Assembly: GCF_000092045.1 (NCBI RefSeq)
Contig: NC_007761.1
Span: 2,545,001 to 2,609,000 of the forward strand
Source of the DNA: Rhizobium etli CFN 42
Lineage (GTDB): Bacteria > Pseudomonadota > Alphaproteobacteria > Rhizobiales > Rhizobiaceae
Direction of reading: 5' to 3'
DNA: 64,000 bases
The number at the start of each line of letters is the position of its first letter. Positions within the stretch are counted from its first letter, which is position 1. This document shows positions 28,646 to 37,126 of the stretch, in pieces. Under the pieces are notes generated by a model. That model did not search any database. It was not told the DNA's origin and saw nothing but the letters and a program-made list of their open reading frames with translations. The translations under genes were made by a program, and so were the position numbers.

Positions 28646-28672
28646 GGATCCGGCTCGCATCGAGCCGGATCC
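28646..28672 (-). repeat. strong hairpin between binding-protein and permease genes
   Basis: GGATCCGGCTCG, loop CAT, CGAGCCGGATCC: a 12-bp perfect stem 22 bases after the binding-protein stop codon. Without a T tract it is unlikely to stop transcription fully. Hairpins in this position in binding-protein transporter operons commonly protect the upstream mRNA and reduce read-through, so the binding protein is made in excess over the membrane subunits. Confidence 0.7.
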
Positions 28673-28693
28673 CAAAGGCAGCGAACCTGCCGA

Positions 28694-29926
28694 TCAGTCA
28701 GCCGAAGCGATGATTTCGGCGAAACGCTTCTGAGCGTCTTCCGGCGTCATCGACGGGTTGGCGAAGAATTCGGAGAAGAGATCCTCCTTCTGCTTCTGGC
28801 TATCGGCCGAAAGCAGCTGGTCGGTGCCTTGGATCACGTTGCCCTTCGCCAGGATATCGAGACCCTTCTTCATGCAGTCGTTGGCGGCTCCGAGATCGAC
28901 GTCGCCGCGAACCGGCAGCGAGCCCTTCTTCAAGTTGAAGGCAACCTGGGTCTTGGGATCGAGCAGGGTCTTGGCAAGCACGGCCTGTGCCTTGGATTTT
29001 TCCTCGTCCTTCAGGAGCGGGAAGTAGAAGGCGTCGCCGCCGGTCGAGATGATCTCGTTCACGCCGAGGCCTGGCAGGCAGGTATAATCGGTGCCGGCCT
29101 TCTGACCGGCGAGCGCGAATTCGCCCTGCGCCCAGTCGCCCATGATCTGGCCGCCCGCCTTCCCTGTGATGACGAGGTTGGTCGCCTGGTTCCAATCCTG
29201 GACATTGGTGCCCTTGGACATGCGCCGCGCATCGTCGGCAGCCTTGAAGACCTTGGCGATTTCAGGACCCGCGGCAGCTTCCGCGTCCTTGTCCTTGAAG
29301 ACCTTGTTGAAGGTATCCTTGCCGGCGATCGCGACCATCAGAACGTCGAAGGCGCCTGCGGCCTGCCACGGCTGGCCGCCGACGGCGAGCGGAAGGATGC
29401 CCGCCTTTTCGAGAGCCGGAGCGGCGGCGACGAACTCGTCCCAGTTCTTCGGAACCTCGACCCCGGCCTTCTTGAAGGCGGCATTCGAAAGCCACAGCCA
29501 CTGCCAGGAGTGGATGTTGACCGGAGCGCAGTAGATCTTGCCGTCGATCGTGCAGGAATCGAGCAGGCTCGATGGGCGAATAATGTCCTTCCAGTGCTCA
29601 GCGGTCGCCACGTCGGTTAGATCGCGCATCAGGCCGGCCTGGACAAGTTCCTCGGCCTGGCGGCCATGGTTGAATTGGGTGGCGCCCATCGGATCGCCGC
29701 CGGTGATGCGGCTGATCATGATCGGACGAGCGGTGCCGCCGGAACCGGCGATGGCGCCGTCGACCCAATGGTTGCCGGTGGCGTCGAATGCCTTGGCCAG
29801 CTCGGCGACAGCCGCGGACTCGCCGCCGGATGTCCACCAATGCGTGACTTCAAGATCCGTGGCGTTGGCGCTAATCGGAAGCACAGCGGAAGCGGCAAGC
29901 ACGGCCGCCATCATACGAATTTTCAT
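28694..29926 (-). CDS. ABC transporter sugar-binding protein (CUT1, family 1)
   Basis: A 410-residue periplasmic solute-binding protein. The Sec signal peptide is MKIRMMAAVLAASAVLPISA with cleavage after ANA (about residue 22). The mature protein starts TDLEVTHWWTSGGE, a common start in oligosaccharide-binding proteins, and has DWNQATNLVITGKAGGQIMG followed by DWAQGEF in the hinge/ligand region. Three Cys (CTIDGKIYCAP, YTCLPG) may form a disulfide. It is the first gene of the glycoside operon and is divergent from the LacI regulator. The ligand is inferred as a mannose- and/or pentose-containing oligosaccharide from the downstream GH2 and GH43 enzymes. Confidence 0.92.
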   Translation of the reverse strand: MKIRMMAAVLAASAVLPISANATDLEVTHWWTSGGESAAVAELAKAFDATGNHWVDGAIAGSGGTARPIMISRITGGDPMGATQFNHGRQAEELVQAGLMRDLTDVATAEHWKDIIRPSSLLDSCTIDGKIYCAPVNIHSWQWLWLSNAAFKKAGVEVPKNWDEFVAAAPALEKAGILPLAVGGQPWQAAGAFDVLMVAIAGKDTFNKVFKDKDAEAAAGPEIAKVFKAADDARRMSKGTNVQDWNQATNLVITGKAGGQIMGDWAQGEFALAGQKAGTDYTCLPGLGVNEIISTGGDAFYFPLLKDEEKSKAQAVLAKTLLDPKTQVAFNLKKGSLPVRGDVDLGAANDCMKKGLDILAKGNVIQGTDQLLSADSQKQKEDLFSEFFANPSMTPEDAQKRFAEIIASAD

Positions 29927-30178
29927 GAGTTCTCCTCCCTCACTGAAACGTTGCCGGAAAAACTTAGATCAATCGATTTCCCCACGCAACTGCCCGCCCG
30001 TAAATTTTTCTTTAAAGATCCTGATTACCACTTCTGACTGTTTCGGAAGACCTCCACACACCCGTGAATCGGCAGCCTGACACACTTCTCCGCAGGCGCT
30101 GCGTCTGGCCATCACAATGAAATGTAATAATCATTTTCAAATTTCAGTTTCGAGCCCCGCACTACCTTTTTCGCAGCT

Positions 30179-30195
30179 GCAGAAAAATTCTGCAA
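30179..30195. promoter_or_regulatory. inverted repeat upstream of the sugar-transport operon
   Basis: TGCAGAA, AAA, TTCTGCA: a perfect 7-bp dyad in the 452-base region between the binding-protein gene (minus) and the LacI regulator (plus). It lies about 250 bases upstream of the binding-protein start. It may be a regulator site; it lacks the central CG of classic LacI-family operators. Confidence 0.35.
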
Positions 30196-30262
30196 GAATC
30201 ACCAATTCAACCTATGCGAATGATATTGCGGCGCACACAAGAAAAACCACTCGACTTTTCTA

Positions 30263-30276
30263 CTGTATCGTTACAG
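30263..30276. promoter_or_regulatory. candidate LacI-family operator
   Basis: CTGTAT, CG, TTACAG: a near-perfect 14-base dyad with a central CG, the hallmark of LacI/GalR-family operators. It lies about 100 bases upstream of the LacI-type gene, in the region shared with the divergent transport operon, so it could serve autoregulation and control of the operon. No second exact copy was found in this window. Confidence 0.45.
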
Positions 30277-30378
30277 ATTGAACTCCTCAGGGAGGTGCGA
30301 TTTTGGCAGGCGGCGGGCTTACGGCGCCTGAAAAAGCCTCTATAAGCGAGACCAATTCGCGCAAGGCGGCCTACAGGG

Positions 30379-31422
30379 ATGGAAAACAAGGGAAATTTCG
30401 GACAGGCGACATCGACGGCGGTGACGCGCGAGCGCCCGACATTGAAGACGATCGCCTTCATGACCGGCCTCGGTGTGACGACGGTATCGCGTGCGCTGAA
30501 GGACGCGCCGGATATCGGTGCCGAAACCAAGGAGCGGGTGCGCATGGTCGCCCGCCAGCTCGGTTACCAGCCGAACCGGGCGGGCGTACGCCTGCGCACC
30601 GGCAAGACCAACGTCATCGCCCTCGTCCTCAGCATCGATGAAGAGATCATGGGCTTCTCGAGCCAGATGGTCTTCGGCATATCGGAAGTTCTGTCCGGCA
30701 CTCCTTATCATATCGTCGTGACACCGCATTCCCACAGCAAGGACCCTATGCTGCCGGTGCGCTATATCCTCGAGACTGGCTCGGCCGACGGCGTCATCAT
30801 CTCGCGTATCGAGCCGGACGACCCGCGCGTGCGGCTCCTGTCGGAACGCGGCATGCCCTTTGCAACGCACGGGCGCACCGATGCAGGTCTCGTCCACCCC
30901 TTCCACGATTTCGACAACGAGGCCTTCGCCCATCAGGCGGTGGAACGCCTCGTCAAACGAGGTCGGCGGCGCATCGCCCTGCTGCAGCCGCCGAGCAAGC
31001 TCACCTATTACGCCCATATTCGGATCGGCTTTCAGACCGGCCTGCACGATTACGGCGCCGAGGAAGTTCCCCTGCGCATCAACACCGACGCGCCGCTTGC
31101 CGATATCCGCGACGTCGTCGAGGTGATGATGCGCTCGGCGAACGCCCCTGACGGCATCGTCTGTTCGGCCGGCAGTGCGGCGATCGCCGTCAATGCCGGC
31201 ATCGAGGCCGCCGGCAAGGCGCTGGGGCGCGATCTCGATATGGTGTCCAAGCAGTCGGTGCCGATCCTGAACTGGATCCGTCCCGAGATCATCACCGCCC
31301 AGGAGGATGTGCGCCAAGCCGGCCGCGAAATGGCCAAAGCCGTCATCGCCCGCATCGACGGCGTCGAACCGGAACTGCTGCAGAGCATCAGTCAGCCGAT
31401 CTGGCCGGAGGGTGACAGGTAG
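30379..31422 (+). CDS. LacI-family transcriptional regulator
   Basis: A 347-residue repressor. The LacI helix-turn-helix is [20 protein letters not shown] (about 20-39) followed by the hinge region [20 protein letters not shown], then a periplasmic-binding-like sensor domain (about 75-340). It is divergent from the sugar-transport and glycoside-hydrolase operon and is its probable regulator, with an oligosaccharide or sugar as inducer. The ATG at 30379 is the first start after an in-frame stop at 30343; its own ribosome-binding site (CAGGG) is weak. The strong GGAGG at 30291 belongs to a different, out-of-frame start (TTG 30303). Confidence 0.92.
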   Translation: MENKGNFGQATSTAVTRERPTLKTIAFMTGLGVTTVSRALKDAPDIGAETKERVRMVARQLGYQPNRAGVRLRTGKTNVIALVLSIDEEIMGFSSQMVFGISEVLSGTPYHIVVTPHSHSKDPMLPVRYILETGSADGVIISRIEPDDPRVRLLSERGMPFATHGRTDAGLVHPFHDFDNEAFAHQAVERLVKRGRRRIALLQPPSKLTYYAHIRIGFQTGLHDYGAEEVPLRINTDAPLADIRDVVEVMMRSANAPDGIVCSAGSAAIAVNAGIEAAGKALGRDLDMVSKQSVPILNWIRPEIITAQEDVRQAGREMAKAVIARIDGVEPELLQSISQPIWPEGDR

Positions 31423-31512
31423 GGTGATGGCGGAGCGGGATGACAACTAGCAAAACAATGCAACATCGAAAACAACGATATAACGCCCTCTGAGCGCGGC
31501 ATTCTCCAACAT

Positions 31513-31640
31513 CCCTCATCCTGAGACGCGCAGCGGAGCCTCGAAGGGCACGCCGCAGCGCTCCTCCTTCCATCAATTTCCCGCCATGCCGAGCACCCGC
31601 CCCGTCCTTCGAGACCCCTACGGGGCGCATCAGGATGAGG
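31513..31640. repeat. rhizobial palindromic element (CATCCTGAG...CTCGAAGG type)
   Basis: Imperfect inverted arms of about 40 bases: left CCCTCATCCTGAGACGCGCA followed by GCGGAGCCTCGAAGGGCACG, right CCGTCCTTCGAGACCCCTAC followed by GGGGCGCATCAGGATGAGG. About 50 unrelated bases lie between. It fills most of the 345-base gap between the LacI gene and the peptidase gene, and nothing else was seen there. A truncated relative may be at 17823-17876. Confidence 0.75.
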
Positions 31641-31767
31641 TTCTTATTACTTTAAGTTGCGTCGAAGAAAAACGCGCCCTACCGTCGGATTCGCAAGTGG
31701 GCATCGCCTTGAAAAAAGCCAAGATTGGCCGCCATCTCACGAAACGAACCGCGGGGATGTCGACAGG

Positions 31768-32382
31768 ATGCAGCAGAGCAGCGTGCCTTATTTCAGCCAA
31801 TGGGAAACACCCGGCATGACGCTGCCGGTGCTTGCCGACGGGTCGCGGGCGCTGCTCAGCGATCCGCTCTGGCGCCATTCGGGAGCCGCGACCATTGAGG
31901 AATATGCGCGCTGGGCGGTGAATGTCTGCGGCATGGCCTGCTTGAAGATGATTCTCGCCGCGCGCGGCGAAATCCATCCGACTCTCGAGCTTGCCCGCGC
32001 CTGCACTAGATATGGCGGTTATGTCATCAACGAGATCGACGCTTCGATCAAGGGGCTGATCTACGCTCCCTTCGTCCGCTTTGTGAGCGAGCGTTTCGGG
32101 CTCGGCGCCGAGACGATGACCAACGTCGAGACGTCGGCCATCCCGGAACTTCTGTCGAAACGCCGCTTCTTCATCGCCTCGGTGCATTCGGCCATCCGCT
32201 GGCCGGAGCGCGAGCCGCCGGCAAAGGGCGGACATCTCGTGCTGGTGACATCAGCTTCGCAGGAGACGATCCGCTTCCACAATCCGTCCGGCCATGACGC
32301 GGCAAGCCAAGCGGATGTCACGCTGCCGCTTGCCGTCTTCGATCGTTTCTTTGCCAATCGCGGCATATCGGTCGAAGCCTGA
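31768..32382 (+). CDS. C39-like (papain-fold) cysteine peptidase family protein
   Basis: A 204-residue protein with the C39-like catalytic layout: oxyanion Gln11 in YFSQWE, nucleophile Cys54 in VNVCGMACLKMIL, His156 in KGGHLVLVT and the third-position Asn172 in FHNPSG. There is no transporter domain and no clear signal peptide, so it is a stand-alone cytoplasmic or unconventionally placed enzyme. The ATG at 31768 follows GACAGG and matches the start of conserved-looking sequence; the frame is open further 5'. It is 32 bases upstream of the D-Ala-D-Ala ligase gene, and with the following ATPase may form one operon. The substrate is unknown; a peptide cross-bridge or precursor is a guess. Confidence 0.75.
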   Translation: MQQSSVPYFSQWETPGMTLPVLADGSRALLSDPLWRHSGAATIEEYARWAVNVCGMACLKMILAARGEIHPTLELARACTRYGGYVINEIDASIKGLIYAPFVRFVSERFGLGAETMTNVETSAIPELLSKRRFFIASVHSAIRWPEREPPAKGGHLVLVTSASQETIRFHNPSGHDAASQADVTLPLAVFDRFFANRGISVEA

Positions 32383-32414
32383 TCTTTCCGCATCCTATCG
32401 CTTCGGAGGCTTTC

Positions 32415-33491
32415 ATGACCCCTTCCCCCAACAGGCTGCGCATCGCCGTGCTCTTCGGCGGCCGTTCGGCCGAGCACGATGTTTCGATTCTTTCGGCGAC
32501 CAACGTCATGGCCGCCCTGGAGCCCGAGAAATACGATGCCCTTCCCGTCTTTGTCACCCACGAGGGACAATGGCTGCTGAGCAGCTTCGAGGACGGCCGG
32601 CTGGCGACACCCTCGTCAGGCACGGAAATCTGCCTCGTGCCGGGCGGCCGCGGGCGCATGCTGGCCATGTCAGCCCATGGCGCGCCGCATGAATTGCCAA
32701 GGATCGACATTCTGTTTCCTGTGCTGCACGGCCCGCATGGTGAGGACGGATCGGTGCAGGGCTCGGCGCAAGTGGCGCGCGTGCCGCTCGCCGGCTGCGG
32801 CATCCTCGGTTCGGCCACGGCCCTCGATAAGGATATCGCCAAGCGCCTGCTGCGGGCGGCGGGCCTGCCGGTGGCGCGCGCCGTGACGATCCACGAGGGT
32901 GCTGCCCCTTCACTCTCCGCGCTCGAAGGCGAACTCGGCCTGCCGCTCTTCATCAAGCCGGCACGGCAGGGATCGTCGGTCGGCGTCGCCAAGGTCCATG
33001 CCAGCCAGGAATTCGCCGCAGCGCTCGAGCAGGCCTTCCGCCATGACCGCATCCTGCTTGCCGAGGAATTCGTCGCCGGACGCGAGATCGAATTCAGCGT
33101 GCTGGAGGATACCGACGGCAAGCTTTTCGTCTCCCGCCCGGGCGAGATCGTGCCGGCCGAAAGCCACGGCTTCTACAATTACAGCGCCAAATATATCGAT
33201 GAGAACGGCGCTGCCTTGAAAGTGCCGGCCGACCTGCCGGCGGAGATCGAGGCCGCCATGCGCGACATGGCCGCAAGGGCTTTCCGAGCCGTCGGCTGCG
33301 ACGGCATGGCGCGCGTCGATTTCTTCCTGACATCGGACATGCGCTTCGTCATCAACGAGCTCAACACCATTCCCGGCTTTACCGATATCAGTATGTATTC
33401 AAAGGCGATGGCGGCAAGCGGCGTAAGCTATGCCGAGATCATCGACCGTCTGGTGGGCCACGGCATGGCGCGCGCCCGCAGGGCAGGCTAG
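32415..33491 (+). CDS. ddl: D-alanine--D-alanine ligase (second-copy type)
   Basis: A 358-residue ATP-grasp ligase that joins two D-alanines for peptidoglycan precursors. The motifs are VLFGGRSAEHDVSI, LHGPHGEDGSVQG, the ATP-grasp core PLFIKPARQGSSVGVAKV, the omega-loop Lys-Tyr in YNYSAKYIDE, and the metal-binding end VINELNTIPGFTDISMYSK. The KY in the loop fits D-Ala rather than D-lactate specificity. It is not in a division/cell-wall (murC-ftsQ) context, so another ddl copy probably exists elsewhere. Neighbours are a C39-like peptidase (32 bases upstream) and a P-loop ATPase (3 bases downstream). Confidence 0.9.
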   Translation: MTPSPNRLRIAVLFGGRSAEHDVSILSATNVMAALEPEKYDALPVFVTHEGQWLLSSFEDGRLATPSSGTEICLVPGGRGRMLAMSAHGAPHELPRIDILFPVLHGPHGEDGSVQGSAQVARVPLAGCGILGSATALDKDIAKRLLRAAGLPVARAVTIHEGAAPSLSALEGELGLPLFIKPARQGSSVGVAKVHASQEFAAALEQAFRHDRILLAEEFVAGREIEFSVLEDTDGKLFVSRPGEIVPAESHGFYNYSAKYIDENGAALKVPADLPAEIEAAMRDMAARAFRAVGCDGMARVDFFLTSDMRFVINELNTIPGFTDISMYSKAMAASGVSYAEIIDRLVGHGMARARRAG

Positions 33492-33494
33492 ATC

Positions 33495-34034
33495 ATGAAC
33501 AGGTCGATTCTGATTTCCGGATGTTCCGGCGGCGGAAAATCGACGCTGCTTGCGGAGCTTGGCCGCCGCGGTCACAGGATCGTCGAAGAGCCCGGCCGGC
33601 GGATCGTCAAGCAGGAGCTCGATGGCGATGGCGCTGCCTTGCCTTGGGTCGACATGGCAGCCTTCGCCCGTCGTGCGATCGAAATGGCGATTGCCGACCA
33701 CGCGGCCGTCGCACGGCAGCCGGGCTGGACGTTCTTCGATCGTGGGTTGATCGACGCCGCGGCAGCGCTTCAGCACCTGACCGGAGAACCGAACTTGGAA
33801 AGGTTGAGCGCCGCCTACCCTTACGACAGACGCGTTTTTCTCACGCCGCCATGGGCGGAGATCTACGTGAGCGATCCTGAGCGGCGCCATGCCTTCGACG
33901 AGGCTGTCGCCGAATATGACCGGCTAGCCGCGATCTATCCGACGCTCGGCTACCAGGTCATCATACTGCCGAAGAGGCCGGTCGCCGATCGGGCCGATTT
34001 CGTGCTCGACCGCCTGTCTCAGGAAGCGAATTAG
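33495..34034 (+). CDS. AAA_28-type P-loop ATPase / kinase-like protein
   Basis: A 179-residue P-loop NTPase with Walker A ISGCSGGGKSTLLAELGRRG (Gly-rich loop at 9-17), a WTFFDRGLIDAAAAL Walker-B-like strand and a lid Arg region (YDRRVFLTPPW). It matches the AAA_28 group of small predicted ATPases or nucleotide/cofactor kinases; the phosphate acceptor is not known. It starts three bases after the ddl stop, so the two are almost certainly cotranscribed. It is convergent with the methyltransferase gene. Confidence 0.82.
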   Translation: MNRSILISGCSGGGKSTLLAELGRRGHRIVEEPGRRIVKQELDGDGAALPWVDMAAFARRAIEMAIADHAAVARQPGWTFFDRGLIDAAAALQHLTGEPNLERLSAAYPYDRRVFLTPPWAEIYVSDPERRHAFDEAVAEYDRLAAIYPTLGYQVIILPKRPVADRADFVLDRLSQEAN

Positions 34035-34052
34035 CTGCTTCTCGCCCGCATC

Positions 34053-34670
34053 TCAGCGCCTGTGAAGAACACACCATTGGAAAGACTGCCGGCCGCCGCC
34101 AGGCGTCGCATGCTCCTCGCGCCAGTCGCGCTCCAGTATGAAGGCGGGCGAGAACTCCGCCGCCAGCGCTGCCGCGTCATAACGCCGGACCGGCAGGCCG
34201 CTGCATCGCTCTGGCCCATCCGGCGCGAAGGTCGCGATAATCACGACGCTGCCCGGCGCCGTTCCGGCGTCAAGGGCGCGGCGATAGGCGAGCCGTTGCG
34301 CGGGCTCGGTGAGGAAATGAAAGAGCGCGCGGTCATGCCATACGTCATAACCGCGCTCCGGGCGCCATACGGTAATATCGGCCACCACCCAATCGACCTG
34401 AGCCGCCCCGCCCCGCAGCCGCGCCTTGGCGACCTCAAGGGCTGGCGCGGCGATATCGAGAACCGTGAGGTCGGACCACCCGCGCTCCAACAGACGATCG
34501 ACAAGGCTCGAGGCGCCGCCGCCGACATCGATCAGCGAAGCGGTGGCCGGCAGATGCAGCTCGTCAAGCGTACGCAGAGAAGGCTCAGGCATCGGTTGAT
34601 ACCAGCTGACACTGTCGGCAGCCTTCACACGGTAAACCGCGTCCCAATGTTCCTGTTTCCCGTCCGTCAT
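34053..34670 (-). CDS. class I SAM-dependent methyltransferase
   Basis: A 205-residue methyltransferase of the Methyltransf_12/25 type. Motif I is LIDVGGGASSLVDRLLERG (about 46-64), followed by the acidic ribose-binding Asp in LTVLDIAAPALEVA and a WVVADITVW strand. The N-terminal EHWDAVYRVKAADSVSWYQP is common in small tellurite/thiol-type methyltransferases of proteobacteria. The substrate is not predictable. It is convergent with the ATPase gene and monocistronic. Confidence 0.85.
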   Translation of the reverse strand: MTDGKQEHWDAVYRVKAADSVSWYQPMPEPSLRTLDELHLPATASLIDVGGGASSLVDRLLERGWSDLTVLDIAAPALEVAKARLRGGAAQVDWVVADITVWRPERGYDVWHDRALFHFLTEPAQRLAYRRALDAGTAPGSVVIIATFAPDGPERCSGLPVRRYDAAALAAEFSPAFILERDWREEHATPGGGRQSFQWCVLHRR

Positions 34671-34763
34671 CCGGCACCCATCTCTTGCAGAGCCCGATAC
34701 TGATCCATCAACGTGTAAGGATTGAGACGTCCGTCAATTGCCTGTCGGCCTCAGAGCATAGTC

Positions 34764-35272
34764 TCAAGGAGCGAAGTGACGATAGACGAGATCGGCAGGA
34801 TCAGTCCGAGGTGCCGCGGGATCGAGACGCGCTCCCAGCCGTTCCGCAACGGCAACGGATGCGGCATTGCCCGGAGCAATATAGCTGACGAGCGACGTCA
34901 GCTTGAGCGTCAAAAAGCCCCAATCGCGGAGCGCCAAGGCTGCTTCCGTCGCATAGCCCCGGCCCTCGCGCCCTTCGTAGACGAACCACCCCAGCTCCTT
35001 TTCGGGAAAGAGCGGCCCATGGTTGATCCCCACCTGGCCGACGCATTCGCCGCTCTCGGCAAGATCGATCATCAGCGCTCCATGTCCGAACAGCTGCCAG
35101 AGCGCCACGTCGTGACAGAACATCCCCCACGCTGCCCGCAGGTCGAAGGGACCGCCATTTCGACAGACCGCGGGGAAGCCATCAGTCGAGCGTAGGCGTC
35201 GAAATCTTCGACCTCAGGCTTGCGGAGAATTAGCCGCTCCGTTCGAATTGTGATCGCGCCCGTTCCGGACAT
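34764..35272 (-). pseudogene. GNAT acetyltransferase with a frameshift
   Basis: Two frames make one GNAT (RimJ/RimL-like) N-acetyltransferase of about 169 residues. The N-terminal part starts at ATG 35272 (MSGTGAITIRTERLILRKPE, then VEDFDAYARLMASPRSVEM). The C-terminal part carries VGQVGINHGPLFPEKELGWF, the acetyl-CoA loop GREGRGYATEAALALRDWGF and NAASVAVAERLGAR. The join is at about 35155, where adding one G to the minus-strand ATGGCGG restores SVEMGGPFDLRAAWG. A single lost G in a G run may be a sequencing error; otherwise the gene is dead. Confidence 0.75.
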
Positions 35273-35395
35273 GTTATCGCCTTTCTGAACGTCTAGCTTT
35301 CGAATGCCGCAGCAAACTGAAGTGTGCCGCTCGGCGTCCCCCGGCGAAGCCTCCATCGCGTTCGCCTGTCACATCGGACGACATGCGGCGGCCCG

Positions 35396-35429
35396 CGAAA
35401 AAGCCCGGCGCGACGGCCGGGCTTTTTCG
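35396..35429 (-). terminator. bidirectional intrinsic terminator downstream of gnd
   Basis: AAAAAGCCCGGC, loop GCGACG, GCCGGGCTTTTT. The 8-bp GC stem is flanked by A and T runs, so it works in both orientations. On the minus strand it begins about 18 bases after the 6-phosphogluconate dehydrogenase stop codon, making it that gene's terminator. Confidence 0.85.
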
Positions 35430-35446
35430 TATCTTCTCTGCAAACC

Positions 35447-36877
35447 TCAGAAGGTCGCCGCACCGCTGCCCCAGGGGCCGTGGTGAAAATCCTTGCCATC
35501 AAGGCGGTCGAAGCCGTGGGCGCCGAAGAAATCGCGCTGGGCCTGGATGAGATTCGCGGTTCCCCTGCCTTGGCGGTAGGCGTCGAAATAGGTGAGCGCC
35601 GAGGTCAGCGCCGGCACTGGCAGGCCGGCCGAGATGGCGGCAGCGACGACGCGGCGTAGCGCCGGAATCGATTCCTTGACCATCTCGGAGAAAGCTGGCG
35701 TGACGATCAGGTTCGCAGCATCCGGAGCCTTGGTGAAGGCCGAGGTGATCTCATCGAGGAACTGCGAGCGGATGATGCAGCCGGCACGCCAGATCCTGGC
35801 AATCGTCGGCATCGGCAGCGACCAGTTGAACTCACGCGAGGCTTCCGCCATCACCGCGAAGCCCTGCGCATAGGCGCCGATCTTGGCGGCAAAGAGCGCC
35901 AGTTCCAGATCCTTGTTGAGCTCGGGACCGTAGGCGATCGGGAACGAAACGGCCTGCGTGCCGAAAATCTTTTCCGCCGCTTCGCGCTGCGACTTCATCG
36001 AGGAGAGGCTGCGGGCGGCGACGGCGGCTTCGATCGCCGTTGCCGGAATGCCCATGTTCTGCGCCTCGATCGCCGACCATTTGCCGGTGCCCTTCTGGCC
36101 TGCCTTGTCGAGGATCATGTCGACCATCGGCCCGCCGGAAACCGGATCGGTCGCCGCCAGCACCTTCTCGGAGATCTCGATCAGGTAGGAGTTCAGCCGG
36201 CCCTTGTTCCACTCGCCGAAGATGCCGGAGATTTCGGAGGCGCTCTTCCCGAGGCCGTCGCGCAGAATGCCGTAGATTTCGGCGATCATCTGCATGTCGG
36301 CATATTCGATGCCGTTATGGATGGTCTTGACGAAATGGCCGGCGCCGTCATTGCCGAGCCAGGCGACGCAGGGCTCGTCATTGTAGCGGGCGGCAATCGA
36401 GGTCAGCACCTTCTCGACTCGCTTCCAGGATTCTTCGGTGCCGCCGACCATGATCGACGGTCCGTGGCGCGCACCCTCTTCGCCGCCGGAAACACCCATG
36501 CCGATGAAGGTGAGATCGGTGTTTTTGAGGCGGTCGAAGCGGGCGACGGTGTCGCGGAAATTGGCGTTGCCGGCATCGATCATGATGTCGCCCTTGGAGA
36601 GATGCGGGCGCAGCGCCTCCATCTGCTGGTCGACGGCCTCACCGGCCTTGATCATGATGATGATCGGACGCGGCGGCCGGATCGCATCGACGAACTCTTC
36701 GATGGTCTTGCAGGGAATGATCTGCTTCTTCAGATCGCCGGCGCTTTCATAGAATTCATCGGTTTTCTCAGGCGTGCGGTTGAAGACCGCGATTTTATTG
36801 CCTTTCTCCGCGATGTTGAGCGCCAGGTTGGAGCCCATGACCGCAAGGCCGATCAGTCCGATTTCTGCCTTTTCCAC
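35447..36877 (-). CDS. gnd: 6-phosphogluconate dehydrogenase, decarboxylating
   Basis: A 476-residue enzyme of the oxidative pentose phosphate pathway, converting 6-phosphogluconate to ribulose 5-phosphate with NADP. The Rossmann motif is IGLIGLAVMGSNLALNIAEK; substrate and catalytic residues are in GNANFRDT, GMGVSGGEEGARHGPSIM, HNGIEYADMQ and the signature ILDKAGQKGTGKWS. The start is GTG at 36877, with GGAGG at six bases; the frame is open upstream without such support. The length is normal for the long (470-residue) form. It is monocistronic and followed by a strong terminator. Confidence 0.95.
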   Translation of the reverse strand: MEKAEIGLIGLAVMGSNLALNIAEKGNKIAVFNRTPEKTDEFYESAGDLKKQIIPCKTIEEFVDAIRPPRPIIIMIKAGEAVDQQMEALRPHLSKGDIMIDAGNANFRDTVARFDRLKNTDLTFIGMGVSGGEEGARHGPSIMVGGTEESWKRVEKVLTSIAARYNDEPCVAWLGNDGAGHFVKTIHNGIEYADMQMIAEIYGILRDGLGKSASEISGIFGEWNKGRLNSYLIEISEKVLAATDPVSGGPMVDMILDKAGQKGTGKWSAIEAQNMGIPATAIEAAVAARSLSSMKSQREAAEKIFGTQAVSFPIAYGPELNKDLELALFAAKIGAYAQGFAVMAEASREFNWSLPMPTIARIWRAGCIIRSQFLDEITSAFTKAPDAANLIVTPAFSEMVKESIPALRRVVAAAISAGLPVPALTSALTYFDAYRQGRGTANLIQAQRDFFGAHGFDRLDGKDFHHGPWGSGAATF

Positions 36878-37126
36878 GACAAACCTCCGATGTGTCATTT
36901 GGACCGGTGTTGTGGCACTGTCTCGCTCAAACGGCAAGTCTCGCGAGGGTCTAATCGGTTCGCAAAAGCCGATGAAATACAGCTTTGATCGCCTGACTTG
37001 TCCGACAACCTTTCATCTGCAGCCGATCCGGAAGCCGCAAATTTTCGCGATCGCCCGTACCGCCCTATCTCATGTTATCATGCGGACCTCGGGAGATATC
37101 GTTTGGTTTCGAAAAGACGAAAAGAT

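Noticed and set aside
30303..30641. TTG-started 112-codon frame with a strong GGAGG, overlapping the LacI gene out of frame
   Set aside because: The sequence has no protein-like character beyond the shadow of the LacI frame. The ribosome-binding site is real but could be chance, so no gene was called.
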